Shown: positions 1 through 8,505, counted from the stretch's first letter. The stretch is 64,000 nt of DNA from Anaerolineaceae bacterium (GCA_020634135.1 JACKCG010000001.1:310001-374000), one strand, 5' to 3'. Notes: generated from the letters alone by a model not told the origin. A program made the numbers and translations.

Positions 1-834
1 TATGGCTTCTCCTGGTTTTCTGCCGAGCCGTTGATAAAACAGGCGCTCAAGGACGGCGACTCGCGGGTACGCGAGGGGGCGATCTATGCCCTGTGTGATC
101 TGCGCGAACTCAACGCTTATCAATTAATGGTAACTGTGCTCAAGGATGAGGAAGACAGCGTGCGATCAGCGGCTGCCTGGGGACTCCGTGAATGCCAGGA
201 CGCAGCCGCTGTGCCAGTGTTGCAGGTTGTCATGGAAGCGAAAGACCCCGAAGTACGCATCAAGGCGCTGGAGGCCTTAGGCGCGAATAGTATGCCTCAG
301 GCGATTCCGGTAGTGCGTAACGCGATTAACGACCCGGAGCCGGATGTCAAGTATGCGGCGACACTCAGTCTTCTGGAACTGGCCGGAGAAGCCTGGCTGG
401 AGGAGCTATCCGGCGTGATCGGACGGACAAATGGCGTCACACGGGAACAGGTCTTGAAGGGTTTTTTCCACGCCACAAACTATCTCAAAATTGATGTTGC
501 CAGAACCAGCGCGGTGGATTTGCTGATTGATGCCCTGGAAACCGCGCTTCTGGATGACCAGGCCGCGACTCGTATGGCCGTCACCTGGCCGTTGGCCTGG
601 ATGCGCCACGAGCGCACTCCCGGTATTTTGCGCCGGGCATATAACCTGGAAGTGGACAGCGGCGTGAAGGCGCAGATCGTCCGAATCGCGACCAGCCTGC
701 GCTCGGAGGATGATACCCATGCCAGCGCAGTTGTGGCCGAGGAGATTCTGCAAGACGCGCTCAAAAGTGCTGACGAGTTAGTAAAAAAAGCGGCGGATGG
801 GGTTGTCTCCCAACGCGCCGCCGCAAAAATGTAG
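1..834 (+). CDS. HEAT-repeat protein, 5' end outside window
   Basis: The frame is open from base 1 (Y-G-F-S-W-F before the TTG at 31), so the true start lies upstream of the window and 277 residues are visible. The sequence is made of about 30-residue helical pairs with the PBS-lyase/HEAT pattern, such as DSRVREGAIYALCDL near the start and DPEVRIKALEALG and DPEPDVKYAATLSLLELAG further on. Such solenoids act as protein-binding scaffolds; no enzymatic motif is visible. The C-terminal third loses the regular repeat and ends in a charged helix. It runs convergently towards the minus-strand operon that ends at 890. The specific partner or process is unknown. Confidence 0.75.
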   Translation, partial: YGFSWFSAEPLIKQALKDGDSRVREGAIYALCDLRELNAYQLMVTVLKDEEDSVRSAAAWGLRECQDAAAVPVLQVVMEAKDPEVRIKALEALGANSMPQAIPVVRNAINDPEPDVKYAATLSLLELAGEAWLEELSGVIGRTNGVTREQVLKGFFHATNYLKIDVARTSAVDLLIDALETALLDDQAATRMAVTWPLAWMRHERTPGILRRAYNLEVDSGVKAQIVRIATSLRSEDDTHASAVVAEEILQDALKSADELVKKAADGVVSQRAAAKM

Positions 835-889
835 TGTGCTCTCACCAGGCGATACCTGTGCCGTCTCCTGCAAAGCCCGGTAAAGGACC

Positions 890-1318
890 TTAGTTGTCCT
901 GTGGTTTTTCTTCCATCAGCCGGGTGTAGCAGCCTTCCCACAGCGATTCTTTCCGAGTCAGTTTGGTGATCTTGACATCGGCAAAACGTGGGAGCAGTTT
1001 GAGCATCATCGGTGGCAGGTTCTCCCAATGGCCCCCCAGCACTAACCCCTGTAACTGGTCGGCCATATCACCGGCCCAGTACCAGCGCTGCCGGAGTTCC
1101 TCGGCCTTGACCCAATAATCCCGTTTCTCCCAGGCCAGAGCCGACTGGTCAATGCCGGCATCAATTTCGCGCAGGCAGTAGACCAACAGAGCGGCCATGT
1201 TTTTTGTGTCATCGTCTACGGTGGTTTGTTGGCTCAAACGACGCAGCAGTTCTGCAGATGTCCGCATGAGCTGGTTGCGTTGTTTGCCTGTGCTGTCTGG
1301 GTTAATTACTCGCCCCAT
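890..1318 (-). CDS. Conserved protein of unknown function
   Basis: 142 residues from the ATG at 1318 (MGRVINPDSTGKQRNQ). The open frame continues upstream to 1417, but the extension reads like non-coding sequence, so the internal Met was chosen. Predicted all-helical, soluble and rich in Leu, Trp and Arg, with no signal peptide or membrane segment. It is the last of three minus-strand genes (3464 to 890) separated by 10 and about 100 bases. I recognise no named domain. The pattern of short conserved protein plus two companions resembles protein families I associate with Chloroflexota (inference). The function is not known and is not assigned here. Confidence 0.6.
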   Translation of the reverse strand: MGRVINPDSTGKQRNQLMRTSAELLRRLSQQTTVDDDTKNMAALLVYCLREIDAGIDQSALAWEKRDYWVKAEELRQRWYWAGDMADQLQGLVLGGHWENLPPMMLKLLPRFADVKITKLTRKESLWEGCYTRLMEEKPQDN

Positions 1319-1420
1319 GCCGCTGTTTTCTCCTTCTTGTCCTTTTGAACTGAAATAGCAAAGGGGCTGTTCACCCCTGAATGCTGCTGGTCTTATAGGA
1401 TCTGCCCGGTAATCCACAGG

Positions 1421-1861
1421 TTATTCTTGCTCAAACGGGCGAATGCCTTTGTATATGCGCATCGTGCTGAAAGTCCGCAGGATGGTTGCGGCGGGACGGT
1501 CGGTGCGTTCGGCTAGTTCTCTGGCATTCAACGGCAGATTACCGTTCGCCAGAAAAACGCGGAACACACTGTCCACCAGGGAAGTCTGGGCATTGATGAA
1601 GTTTGGGTCTTCCGCCGCAATCTGGATAGCCAGCTTCAATTGGTCAAGCTGAAAAACCTCGCCAGTTGCCGGGTCAATATAATCCACCGCCTGGCTGCCG
1701 TCATTATCTGCCTGGCTCAGTTCATCCCGCTGCTCCGGCAGCAAGTGGCTGAGCAGGTAAATGTGCAGGTCGTCTGGTGAGCGGTCCCACCAGGAATAGT
1801 CAATATGAAACTTGGTATCCAGGGTAGGCTTTACGAGTGTGCTGGGTCTTTCGCCTGACAT
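1421..1861 (-). CDS. Conserved protein with C-terminal helix-turn-helix-like region
   Basis: 146 residues starting at the ATG at 1861, 10 bases downstream of the preceding 530-residue gene, so translation is probably coupled. The N-terminal two thirds contain Trp-rich and acidic segments (YSWWDRSPDDLHIYLLSHL). The last 50 residues (LNARELAERTDRPAATILR, then a basic tail) have the spacing of a winged-helix or sigma-factor-like DNA-binding helix-turn-helix. There are no cysteines for metal binding and no membrane segments. It could be a DNA-binding regulator or a structural partner of its neighbours; the HTH reading is an inference from the sequence pattern only. Confidence 0.6.
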   Translation of the reverse strand: MSGERPSTLVKPTLDTKFHIDYSWWDRSPDDLHIYLLSHLLPEQRDELSQADNDGSQAVDYIDPATGEVFQLDQLKLAIQIAAEDPNFINAQTSLVDSVFRVFLANGNLPLNARELAERTDRPAATILRTFSTMRIYKGIRPFEQE

Positions 1862-1871
1862 CGGACTGCTC

Positions 1872-3464
1872 CTAATCGCTTGTTAATTTCCAGTAATGGT
1901 CGCCCACCGTCTGGAAATCGGGATTAGCGATCAGCGTGGCGAAAATCGGGCCAGGCGGGCAGCGGCGGATGATGTTGACGGCGCTGTAAATCGTCTTGGC
2001 GTGAGCTGTTCCCTGTGGCGTCAAACGCCCCAGAGCCGGGATGATAGTCTTCAGAATAGAGGATAGTGCCTTCTTTTGCTGCTGTGCTGTCTGGAAAAAG
2101 CCGTCCACCATCGCCAGTTCATCTGCGCCCAGAATCATCAGGTCATCATACTCGGCGCCGATTGCACGCCGATGATTCTCAAAGGCAATCTGGTTGTTCT
2201 GCGACGTAATCAACCGGATCCATTCAGTGCGCGGGCGATGACCATTATATGAAACTGCCACTTTGCCGGGTTCGTCTTCCCGGAACACGTTGACATACGC
2301 GCCAATTGGCAGGCGGTGTTTGCGGTAATAGGGGGCAAGGCCGTGTACATAGCGCGAGTTCCTGACAACCCAGCAGGGGAATTCCTCGCCGTCTTCATCG
2401 TCCACCACCGTGACCCAAACACGCGGGGTGCTGCGAGCGGTGGGGAAGATTGGCCGCGTCTTGGCATTCAATGGGAATGTCCCCATACGGCGGTGCGGGT
2501 AGATGAGTGTGACAGTTACTTCGTCCAGCGGGTCATCCAGCGGCATATCGGGAATATCTGAAAGCTCATCGCAGATTTCCTGTTCGAGTGCCCGCAGATT
2601 GGCATCCAGGAGTTCCGGGTCGTAATCAATCGCGCTGTAGGCCAGCATAGGCGGGATGTGCAGTACTTCTTTTGGCTCTAACCGCGCTAAACTCCACAGG
2701 ATTTCCCCGCTTGGCCCGACTTCATCAAATCGGCTGTCATTGTTCAGGGCATAGTTCATTGAAAACACCTGGAGTTCCTGCGGAGCGTTTTCGAGTCCTC
2801 CGATTTCTTCCAGAATCGTTTCAGTTGACAACGGGACGCCTTCGGCCAGGTCAAGCACGGCTTCGGCCAGGTTAATATGGCCGATATTAACATCAACCAG
2901 GAGTGCCCGTGGGAACCATTTCCCGGTTAATAGAACCAGATCATCTGCCGCATTGAGCTTGCGATCCAGCGCCGCGATGATTTCTTTGCCGTTGGCCGCC
3001 AGTATCTCATCTGCGCTGGGCGATTCAGTCGGCAGGAAGCTGCTTTCTGCACCTTGCGATTCTTCAGAGAGGGCGTGAGGGGTCTTCAGGTCGCTGGCGA
3101 ATTCCCTGAGGGGTTGTTTGTTTAGCTTGTCATTTTCAAATTGGACAGTGATCGCTGTGAAATCGCCATAGTTGCTGGCATTTTTCCCAGGGCGTGTGCT
3201 CACGACTTTCGCTACTTCAAAATTCACTGCCGGGAAAATCACCTTTGTCCCTGTCGGAAAATGCCCGGCGGGGGTGTAAGGTTGAACGTCTTTGTAACGC
3301 GCTTCCAGTTCGGCGATTTCTTGTTGTATTCGGTTCTCGATGAGGGCGCGGGCGAGGTCATCGCTGCTGAGGGGGGTTTCTCGTTCCAGCAGCAGGCCGG
3401 TCAAAAATTCAAGATCATCTTCTGTGATGATAAAGTTGCGCGCCCAGTGTTGAGCTGGCACCAA
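1872..3464 (-). CDS. Large conserved protein of unknown function (530 aa)
   Basis: First gene of a three-gene minus-strand operon. The start is TTG at 3464 (or GTG at 3461), six bases after a strong GGAGG ribosome-binding site. The first 60 residues are helical and resemble a winged-helix segment (ITEDDLEFLTGLLLERETP). Residues 65-115 form a beta-rich module beginning GHFPTGTKVIFPAVNFEVAK. An acidic linker follows, and the C-terminal half carries another beta-rich block (VWVTVVDDEDGEEFPCWVV). No catalytic signature was recognised. Two TATAAT-like -10 elements face this gene at 3494-3499 and 3584-3589 (minus strand), sharing the region with the rpmH promoter on the other strand. Confidence 0.65.
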   Translation of the reverse strand: MVPAQHWARNFIITEDDLEFLTGLLLERETPLSSDDLARALIENRIQQEIAELEARYKDVQPYTPAGHFPTGTKVIFPAVNFEVAKVVSTRPGKNASNYGDFTAITVQFENDKLNKQPLREFASDLKTPHALSEESQGAESSFLPTESPSADEILAANGKEIIAALDRKLNAADDLVLLTGKWFPRALLVDVNIGHINLAEAVLDLAEGVPLSTETILEEIGGLENAPQELQVFSMNYALNNDSRFDEVGPSGEILWSLARLEPKEVLHIPPMLAYSAIDYDPELLDANLRALEQEICDELSDIPDMPLDDPLDEVTVTLIYPHRRMGTFPLNAKTRPIFPTARSTPRVWVTVVDDEDGEEFPCWVVRNSRYVHGLAPYYRKHRLPIGAYVNVFREDEPGKVAVSYNGHRPRTEWIRLITSQNNQIAFENHRRAIGAEYDDLMILGADELAMVDGFFQTAQQQKKALSSILKTIIPALGRLTPQGTAHAKTIYSAVNIIRRCPPGPIFATLIANPDFQTVGDHYWKLTSD

Positions 3465-3493
3465 TAGTAGCCTCCAGTTGGCATGGCAGGGGA

Positions 3494-3589
3494 ATTATAA
3501 CGAAAAGTGTTGGCAGATAAACAAGGAATAATTCCATCCTTGCTCAACCAATTTATGAGTTGATAGTTATGAACTGACTGTTCATTATA
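3494..3589 (-). promoter_or_regulatory. Putative promoter region of the 3464-890 operon
   Basis: Two perfect TATAAT hexamers read on the minus strand at 3494-3499 and 3584-3589. The nearer one lies about 30 bases before the TTG start at 3464. The -35 elements are weak. Both positions fit a divergent promoter arrangement with rpmH. Confidence 0.45.
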
Positions 3590-3621
3590 CCGGACAAACT
3601 GAGTACTTGGCAAGCGTTGGG

Positions 3622-3650
3622 TTGACCACCGTTTTCCGGTAGGCTATACT
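3622..3650 (+). promoter_or_regulatory. Promoter of the rpmH-rnpA operon
   Basis: TTGACC at 3622-3627 and TATACT at 3645-3650 are separated by exactly 17 bases, and the -10 lies about 43 bases before the rpmH start. This is a good match to a housekeeping sigma promoter. Confidence 0.7.
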
Positions 3651-3692
3651 AAACCCCGGTATTGTTCTGTTGAGACTTGAGGGTAAACAAAG

Positions 3693-3869
3693 ATGGCTAC
3701 AAAGCGAACCTGGCAGCCCAAAATTCGCCGCCGTAAGCGTGTTCATGGATTTCGCCAGCGGATGCAAACGCGGGGCGGACGAAAAGTGCTGAAGGCACGG
3801 CGGACACGTGGCCGGCATGTGCTGACCGTCACGCCAAATCATGTTAAGAAAGTGAACTGGAACGCCTAA
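3693..3869 (+). CDS. rpmH: 50S ribosomal protein L34
   Basis: 58 codons from the ATG at 3693. The protein is extremely basic and has the L34 core: KRTWQPKIRRRKRVHGFRQR, then RGGRKVLKARRTRGR, then a C-terminal tail of about 15 residues ending in VNWNA. L34 is usually 44-46 residues, so this one carries a short C-terminal extension. It is a structural component of the large ribosomal subunit. The gene opens the conserved block rpmH-rnpA-yidD and starts eight bases before the end-to-start gap to rnpA, so the two are co-transcribed from the promoter at 3622-3650. Confidence 0.95.
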   Translation: MATKRTWQPKIRRRKRVHGFRQRMQTRGGRKVLKARRTRGRHVLTVTPNHVKKVNWNA

Positions 3870-3877
3870 GGTCGTGG

Positions 3878-4225
3878 ATGCAGCGGCGTTTTCGGCTTCG
3901 CCACCCTGCTGATTTTGCGCACCTGCGCCGGGACGGGCGGACATACCGCCACCGGCTGCTGGTGGTCAGTTATGCTCCCAATGGGTTGTCGTATAATCGG
4001 TACGGCTTCATTACTGTTAAACGTTTGGGCAACGCCGTAACCCGAAACCGGGTGCGGCGTTTGTTGCGGGAAGCCGTGCGCCTGCTCCATCCTCGCCTTC
4101 GTGCCGGGTATGATGTGGTGTTTATCGCCCGAGATGGGCTGGTTGGGCAACCTTTGGGGGTCGTCCAACGTATTCTGAATGAGTTGGCTGTGCAGGCTGG
4201 ATTAAACGAAAGCGAGGCGGCATGA
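3878..4225 (+). CDS. rnpA: Ribonuclease P protein component
   Basis: 115 residues, the normal size. RnpA is the protein cofactor that binds the RNase P RNA and helps mature the 5' ends of tRNAs. The signature RNR motif region is clear: KRLGNAVTRNRVRRLLREA around residues 48-66, the conserved basic helix of the family, followed by the strand DVVFIARDG. The gene starts 8 bases after rpmH and overlaps yidD by four bases (ATGA at 4222-4225), so the three are translationally linked. Confidence 0.95.
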   Translation: MQRRFRLRHPADFAHLRRDGRTYRHRLLVVSYAPNGLSYNRYGFITVKRLGNAVTRNRVRRLLREAVRLLHPRLRAGYDVVFIARDGLVGQPLGVVQRILNELAVQAGLNESEAA

Positions 4226-4485
4226 AACGAGTGGCATTACTACTCATCCGGTTTTATCAACGGTTTATCTCGCCTGCGCTGCCGCCGAGCTGTATCTACG
4301 AGCCGTCTTGTTCCCGTTATACTTACGAGGCGATTGAACGGTATGGATTTTTCCGAGGGGGTTGGCTGGGTGTCAAACGGATTTCACGCTGCCATCCCTT
4401 TCATGAAGGTGGGTATGACCCGGTTCCCGACCTGGACGATCACCATAAACACAAACACGAACACGAACACGGGTCGGTAAGTTAG
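4222..4485 (+). CDS. yidD: Membrane-protein insertion efficiency factor YidD
   Basis: 87 residues. It has the YidD hallmark of an amphipathic N-terminal helix (LIRFYQRFISPALPPSC), then CIYEPSCSRYTYEAI with the paired cysteines, and the block RISRCHPFHEGGYDPVP. YidD is a small peripheral membrane protein that assists YidC-dependent insertion. The ATGA overlap with rnpA and the yidC gene 1.3 kb downstream fit. The last 16 residues are unusual: a His/Lys/Glu-rich tail (HHKHKHEHEHGS) that could bind metal ions or may be disordered. Confidence 0.93.
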   Translation: MKRVALLLIRFYQRFISPALPPSCIYEPSCSRYTYEAIERYGFFRGGWLGVKRISRCHPFHEGGYDPVPDLDDHHKHKHEHEHGSVS

Positions 4486-4547
4486 CTGGTTTCTGGGGCA
4501 TGTGTCAGAAGTGCGGACATACTGCTCTCGTTGACGAGGTGATTCGA

Positions 4548-5726
4548 TTGAAGATCGCAAAAGCTTTTGTGCAACTACGCCTGGTAAGTATGGCGTTGGT
4601 TTTGATTCTGCTGGTTGCCGCATGTGGCCCGGCACCCCTGGGGACAAGTTGGGCCGCGGTAACGCTGGTCGGCAACGATCAGAATATCCTGCTGTCGTTC
4701 AATAACCAGACGATATTGGTGAATCCTTCTGATGGCAGCGCCGTCAAGCTGCTCAACGCAGATGGAGAAATTCGCCTGGACGACCAGGGCAACCCCCGAA
4801 TCTGGAAAGTGACTGGGAGTGATGCCCAGACCCTCTTTTTCTCCAACCCCATTGTGGAAGACGAAGAAACACTGATTATCGGCTCCTACAATCAGAAATT
4901 CTTCCGCGTGGATGTTCCAACCGCCCGCATCGAAAACCCCGAAGGTGTGGCGATTGAAGGTTATACCGGCCACATGGTTGCTAATCTCGTCGCCGACGAG
5001 AACCAGATATATGTCGGGTTAAGCAATCACGACCTCGTGGCGCTGGATCGAACCGATTTTTCGGTGCGCTGGACTTTCCCAACGGAACATGGAGTCTGGT
5101 CTGCGCCGCTGCTGCTGGATGGCGTGTTGTATTTCACATCGCTTGACCATAACCTCTATGCGGTGGACGCGGCAACCGGTGATTCTGTTTGGAGGTTCGA
5201 CCTGGAGGGTGCGGCGCTGGCGACACCGGTTTACCACGATGGTCGTCTGTATGTAGGCAGTTTCGCTCGCAAGATATTCGTTATCTCGTTGAGCGGTGAA
5301 AAGCTGTACGAATACCAGACGGTTGACTGGGTGTGGGGTTCGCCGACCATTGTTGACGATACGCTGTATGCTGCTGATCTGGGGGGCAACGTCTACGCTG
5401 TGTATATCAACGACGGAATAAATGAACGTTGGCGGGCCAAAGTCTCGGAAAAGGCGATCCGCCCGTCGCCGCTGGTGGTGGATAATACCGTGATCGTTGC
5501 GTCCAGCGACCAGAAAGTCTACTGGTTAAGCGCTGATAACGGCTTCACTAACTTTTCCCGCGAACTCACATCACCCGTCTTTTCCGATCTGCTGCTGATC
5601 GATGCCAATGAAACCCTGGGGATCACACAACCGATGGTTGTGGTCAGCACAATGTCACCGGCAGAGATGCTGGTCGCCTTTACGGTAGAGCAGGGTGAAC
5701 GTCGCTGGGTTCATGCCTTGCAGTAG
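4548..5726 (+). CDS. PQQ/BamB-like beta-propeller lipoprotein
   Basis: 392 residues from TTG at 4548, chosen because it lies seven bases after GAGGT and produces a short lipoprotein signal: a basic start, a hydrophobic stretch (MALVLILLVAAC) and a lipobox VAAC with Cys 26. An ATG at 4500 would add 16 residues before the signal. The mature protein has repeated blades of the PQQ-like propeller type: LVALDRTDFSVRWTFPT, LYAVDAATGDSVWRFDLEG, and a third YAVYINDGINERWRAKV. BamB-like propellers are binding scaffolds. Its location between yidD and yidC suggests a role in surface-protein assembly or folding on the outer face of the membrane (inference). Confidence 0.8.
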   Translation: MKIAKAFVQLRLVSMALVLILLVAACGPAPLGTSWAAVTLVGNDQNILLSFNNQTILVNPSDGSAVKLLNADGEIRLDDQGNPRIWKVTGSDAQTLFFSNPIVEDEETLIIGSYNQKFFRVDVPTARIENPEGVAIEGYTGHMVANLVADENQIYVGLSNHDLVALDRTDFSVRWTFPTEHGVWSAPLLLDGVLYFTSLDHNLYAVDAATGDSVWRFDLEGAALATPVYHDGRLYVGSFARKIFVISLSGEKLYEYQTVDWVWGSPTIVDDTLYAADLGGNVYAVYINDGINERWRAKVSEKAIRPSPLVVDNTVIVASSDQKVYWLSADNGFTNFSRELTSPVFSDLLLIDANETLGITQPMVVVSTMSPAEMLVAFTVEQGERRWVHALQ

Positions 5727-5754
5727 CGTTTAAGATACGAGGAGTATAGAACGA

Positions 5755-6588
5755 ATGTGGGATTTAATCCTTAACCCGTTTGTCACGGTCATTACGCTGC
5801 TGTATTCGCTGCTGGCGAACAATGCTGTGCTGGCAATTGTGGTGTTCACTATTCTGGTTCGCCTGGCAATGTACCCGTTGACTGCCCAGCAGCAGCGCTC
5901 GTCGGTTGCCATGCAGAATGTCCAACCGGAGATGAAGAAGCTCCAGGAAAAGTATAAGAACGACAAGGAAAAGCTGGCACAGGAGCAGATGAAGCTCTAC
6001 AAGGAACACGGGGTCAACCCGCTGGGCGGATGTCTTCCGCTCTTGATCCAGTTCCCAATCTGGATTGGTCTGTACCAGGCGATTAACCATGCCCTGGCCG
6101 CGACACCACTCCAGTTGATTGATCTTTCCGGGCGCTTTCTGGTGACTGGTCTTGATCATCTGGTGCCGCTGAATAACGTGTTCCTGGGGATTGACCTGAC
6201 ACAGCCGCCGACCATTAACCCGGTCTATGCGATGGGGCTGCCGGTATTGGTACTGGCGACTTCCTGGCTTCAGTCCAAGCTCATGGTGCCTTCCACCCCT
6301 TCTGGTAATAACAAGGATGGCAAGCCCGACCAGGCTCAGGCTATGACACAATCCATGACCACCATTATGCCGCTCATGATGGGCTTTTTCTCCCTGTCCT
6401 TTTCGGTAGGGCTGTCCATCTATTTTGTCGTATCGAATGTGATTACGATTGTGCAGTATAGCATGATGGGTAAAATGGATTGGAAGCGGGTGTTGAGTCT
6501 GGGCGGTGGCGGTGGGCCGGCCCCGGCTGTGATCGAGAGCAAGTCCGCCCCCCCGAAAGCGAAACCGAAGTCAGGCAAGGCCAAGTAG
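5755..6588 (+). CDS. yidC: Membrane protein insertase YidC
   Basis: 277 residues, the short Gram-positive type without the large periplasmic domain. YidC/Oxa1 inserts proteins into the cytoplasmic membrane, alone or with Sec. Visible are TM1 (AVLAIVVFTILVRLAMYPL, with the conserved Arg of the hydrophilic groove), the cytoplasmic charged hairpin (MKKLQEKYKNDKEKLAQEQM), then GVNPLGGCLPLLIQFPIWIG, and further membrane segments (MTTIMPLMMGFFSLSFSVG). The C-terminus is a basic Pro/Lys/Ala tail typical of ribosome contact. A good SD (GAGGAG) precedes the ATG at 5755. There is no N-terminal lipoprotein signal. Confidence 0.96.
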   Translation: MWDLILNPFVTVITLLYSLLANNAVLAIVVFTILVRLAMYPLTAQQQRSSVAMQNVQPEMKKLQEKYKNDKEKLAQEQMKLYKEHGVNPLGGCLPLLIQFPIWIGLYQAINHALAATPLQLIDLSGRFLVTGLDHLVPLNNVFLGIDLTQPPTINPVYAMGLPVLVLATSWLQSKLMVPSTPSGNNKDGKPDQAQAMTQSMTTIMPLMMGFFSLSFSVGLSIYFVVSNVITIVQYSMMGKMDWKRVLSLGGGGGPAPAVIESKSAPPKAKPKSGKAK

Positions 6589-6620
6589 TAGCGCCTGCCT
6601 CTGGGGCGGTGTTATCATGC

Positions 6621-6644
6621 AAGGGGCTTATGCCCCTTGTTCGC
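6621..6644 (+). terminator. Hairpin, probable terminator after yidC
   Basis: AAGGGGC (6621-6627) and GCCCCTT (6632-6638) form a 7-bp stem with a TTAT loop, followed by GTTCG. The run of T is weak. The same arm sequence occurs in the hairpin at 8475-8497. Confidence 0.5.
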
Positions 6645-6769
6645 AATCTTTTGCGCGAATGCGTGGAAAGACCAGAATAGACCGGACAGTCATGATTGTT
6701 ATGCTGCTGCGGTTAACACTGTGAATGGAACTTTCCATAGTTATTAGTTTATTGAAATAAGGATTCTGG

Positions 6770-7594
6770 ATGAGCGCGGAACACACCATTGAGATAACCG
6801 GCGACAGCGTGGATGAAGCGGTTGCTAAGGGATTAGCCCAACTGGGTGTTGGCCCTGGGGACGTGATTGTTGAAGTTCTGGAAGAACCCAGCCGGGGGAT
6901 GTTTGGTTTGGGCGCACGTCCGGCACGGGTTCGCCTGAAGCTGTTTAAGCCGCCGGCGCCGCCTGCTGCGCCCCCGCCTCCTAAACCGGCGGCGAAGCCA
7001 GCATCAAAGCCAGTTGATAAACCGGCAGCCAAAGCGGTTGATCGTCATGCTGATGATAAGGATGCTGAAGATACCCCACTGCTCACGGAAATGGTTGCCG
7101 TGGTGGATGAGAGCCAGATGGTGGATGACGCCCGCGCCGGCAGATCCATTTTGATGGAACTTCTGGGGAAGATGGGACTGCCGGAAGCCGTCGTCACGGT
7201 GTATCAGCCGTTGGACGATGACTCCGGGGAAGATAATCCCTGGCTTCTGGATGTATCCGGGCCGAATCTCAATGCCCTGATAGGTCGCCGGGGCGAAACC
7301 CTGGCGTCACTCCAGTATATCACCCGCTTGATTGCCAGCCGGGAATTACAGCACCGGGCGAACATCGTTGTGGATGTCTCCGGCTATAAATCGCGCCGCT
7401 CGCAGATGCTGCGCGACCTCGCAAACCGGATGGCAAACCAGGCCGTTCAGAGTAATCGGGTGGTGACATTAGAGCCGATGCCGCCTTATGAACGCCGCAT
7501 TATTCATCTGACATTGCGCAGTCGTGACGATGTGCAGACGAAAAGTGTGGGCGAGGGTGATTCGCGCAAAGTAACCATCGTACCGAAGAATTAA
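6770..7594 (+). CDS. khpB: Jag/KhpB-type RNA-binding protein
   Basis: 274 residues. Jag-N domain at residues 1-60 (EPSRGMFGLGARPARV is the family signature), a Pro/Ala/Lys-rich flexible linker at about 62-90, a KH-II domain at about 120-205 with the GRRGETLASLQYITRL loop, and an R3H-like C-terminal domain (PMPPYERRIIHLTLRS). The protein binds RNA and is linked in other bacteria to cell envelope synthesis. It follows yidC, the usual genomic position. An SD (TAAGGA) precedes the ATG. 181 bases separate it from yidC and contain a terminator-like hairpin, so it may have its own promoter. Confidence 0.93.
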   Translation: MSAEHTIEITGDSVDEAVAKGLAQLGVGPGDVIVEVLEEPSRGMFGLGARPARVRLKLFKPPAPPAAPPPPKPAAKPASKPVDKPAAKAVDRHADDKDAEDTPLLTEMVAVVDESQMVDDARAGRSILMELLGKMGLPEAVVTVYQPLDDDSGEDNPWLLDVSGPNLNALIGRRGETLASLQYITRLIASRELQHRANIVVDVSGYKSRRSQMLRDLANRMANQAVQSNRVVTLEPMPPYERRIIHLTLRSRDDVQTKSVGEGDSRKVTIVPKN

Positions 7595-7605
7595 CCATCA
7601 CGTCA

Positions 7606-8448
7606 ATGACATCACCACTGGACTATTTGCTGATCGGTCACCTGACGGCTGACCTGACTCCATCAGGGCGGCTGTTGGGTGGCACAGTATCGTATGCGGC
7701 CAGAGTGGTCAATGCTTTTGGCCTGCGCGGTGGGATACTCACCAGCGCCGCGCCAGGGGAGCCACTCCTGGCTGAACTCCGGCCTTATACCGACCATCTG
7801 ACTCTGCTGCCGGGCGACTCCACCAGCACATTTGAAAATGTCTATACCCCAGCCGGGCGTATCCAGTTTATTCGAGGTGTAGCCGCTAAAATTACAGCGG
7901 CGGATGTTCCGACGGCCTGGTTAGGGACGCCACTCGTGCACCTCGCGCCGCTGACTGACGAAGTTGACCCGCAGATCGCCCACCAGTTCAGAGATAGCAC
8001 CGTGCTGTTGACATTGCAGGGCTGGCTGCGCCGTTGGGAAAACGATGGCCGGGTGCGTTTCAAACGCTGGTTTGACCCCGATGTGCTGCAAGATATAGAC
8101 ATTGTCGTTTTTAGTGAAGAGGACATTGCCGAAGCGCCTTCATTGGAGCAGGAGTTCGCCGGGGCGGTGCGCCACCTCTTTGTGACACGGGCGGAACACG
8201 GCGGCACCTACTATTTTGAGGGCCAGCCGGTTGATTACAGTACGCCTCAGGTCGAAGTTGTACATCCGACGGGTGCGGGAGATGTATTTGCTGCCGGGCT
8301 GCTCGCGAGTCTGCCATCGCTTGATTACGATTACAGCCGGGCGGTACAGGTCGCGGCACAGTTGGGCGCGATTTCGGTGACACGCAGCGGGTTGGCGAGT
8401 GCACCTACCGCCGATGAGGTGCAGGCGGCGCTGGCAGCGGCGGGATAA
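7606..8448 (+). CDS. PfkB-family carbohydrate/nucleoside kinase
   Basis: 280 residues, ribokinase fold. Near the N-terminus is the glycine-rich substrate motif (LLGGTVSYAARVVNAFG). The C-terminal signature HPTGAGDVFAAGLLASL (about residues 223-239) carries the GAGD anion hole with the catalytic Asp. The family phosphorylates sugars or nucleosides with ATP; the substrate cannot be told from the sequence. It starts 11 bases after khpB, with no clear SD, and is followed by a terminator-like hairpin. A short lid between strands suggests a small-substrate kinase. Confidence 0.85.
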   Translation: MTSPLDYLLIGHLTADLTPSGRLLGGTVSYAARVVNAFGLRGGILTSAAPGEPLLAELRPYTDHLTLLPGDSTSTFENVYTPAGRIQFIRGVAAKITAADVPTAWLGTPLVHLAPLTDEVDPQIAHQFRDSTVLLTLQGWLRRWENDGRVRFKRWFDPDVLQDIDIVVFSEEDIAEAPSLEQEFAGAVRHLFVTRAEHGGTYYFEGQPVDYSTPQVEVVHPTGAGDVFAAGLLASLPSLDYDYSRAVQVAAQLGAISVTRSGLASAPTADEVQAALAAAG

Positions 8449-8474
8449 GCGAATACGTATGATGCGTTAATGGC

Positions 8475-8505
8475 AAGGGGCTTAGGTGATGCCCCTTGTT
8501 TGTGT
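8475..8505 (+). terminator. Hairpin, probable terminator after the PfkB kinase
   Basis: AAGGGGC (8475-8481) and GCCCCTT (8491-8497) form a 7-bp stem with a 9-base loop, followed by GTTTGTGT. It has the same arms as the hairpin after yidC. Confidence 0.5.

Noticed and set aside
3470..3692. Replication origin beside rpmH
   Set aside because: No dnaA or dnaN gene and no DnaA-box cluster in the intergenic region; only promoters are visible.
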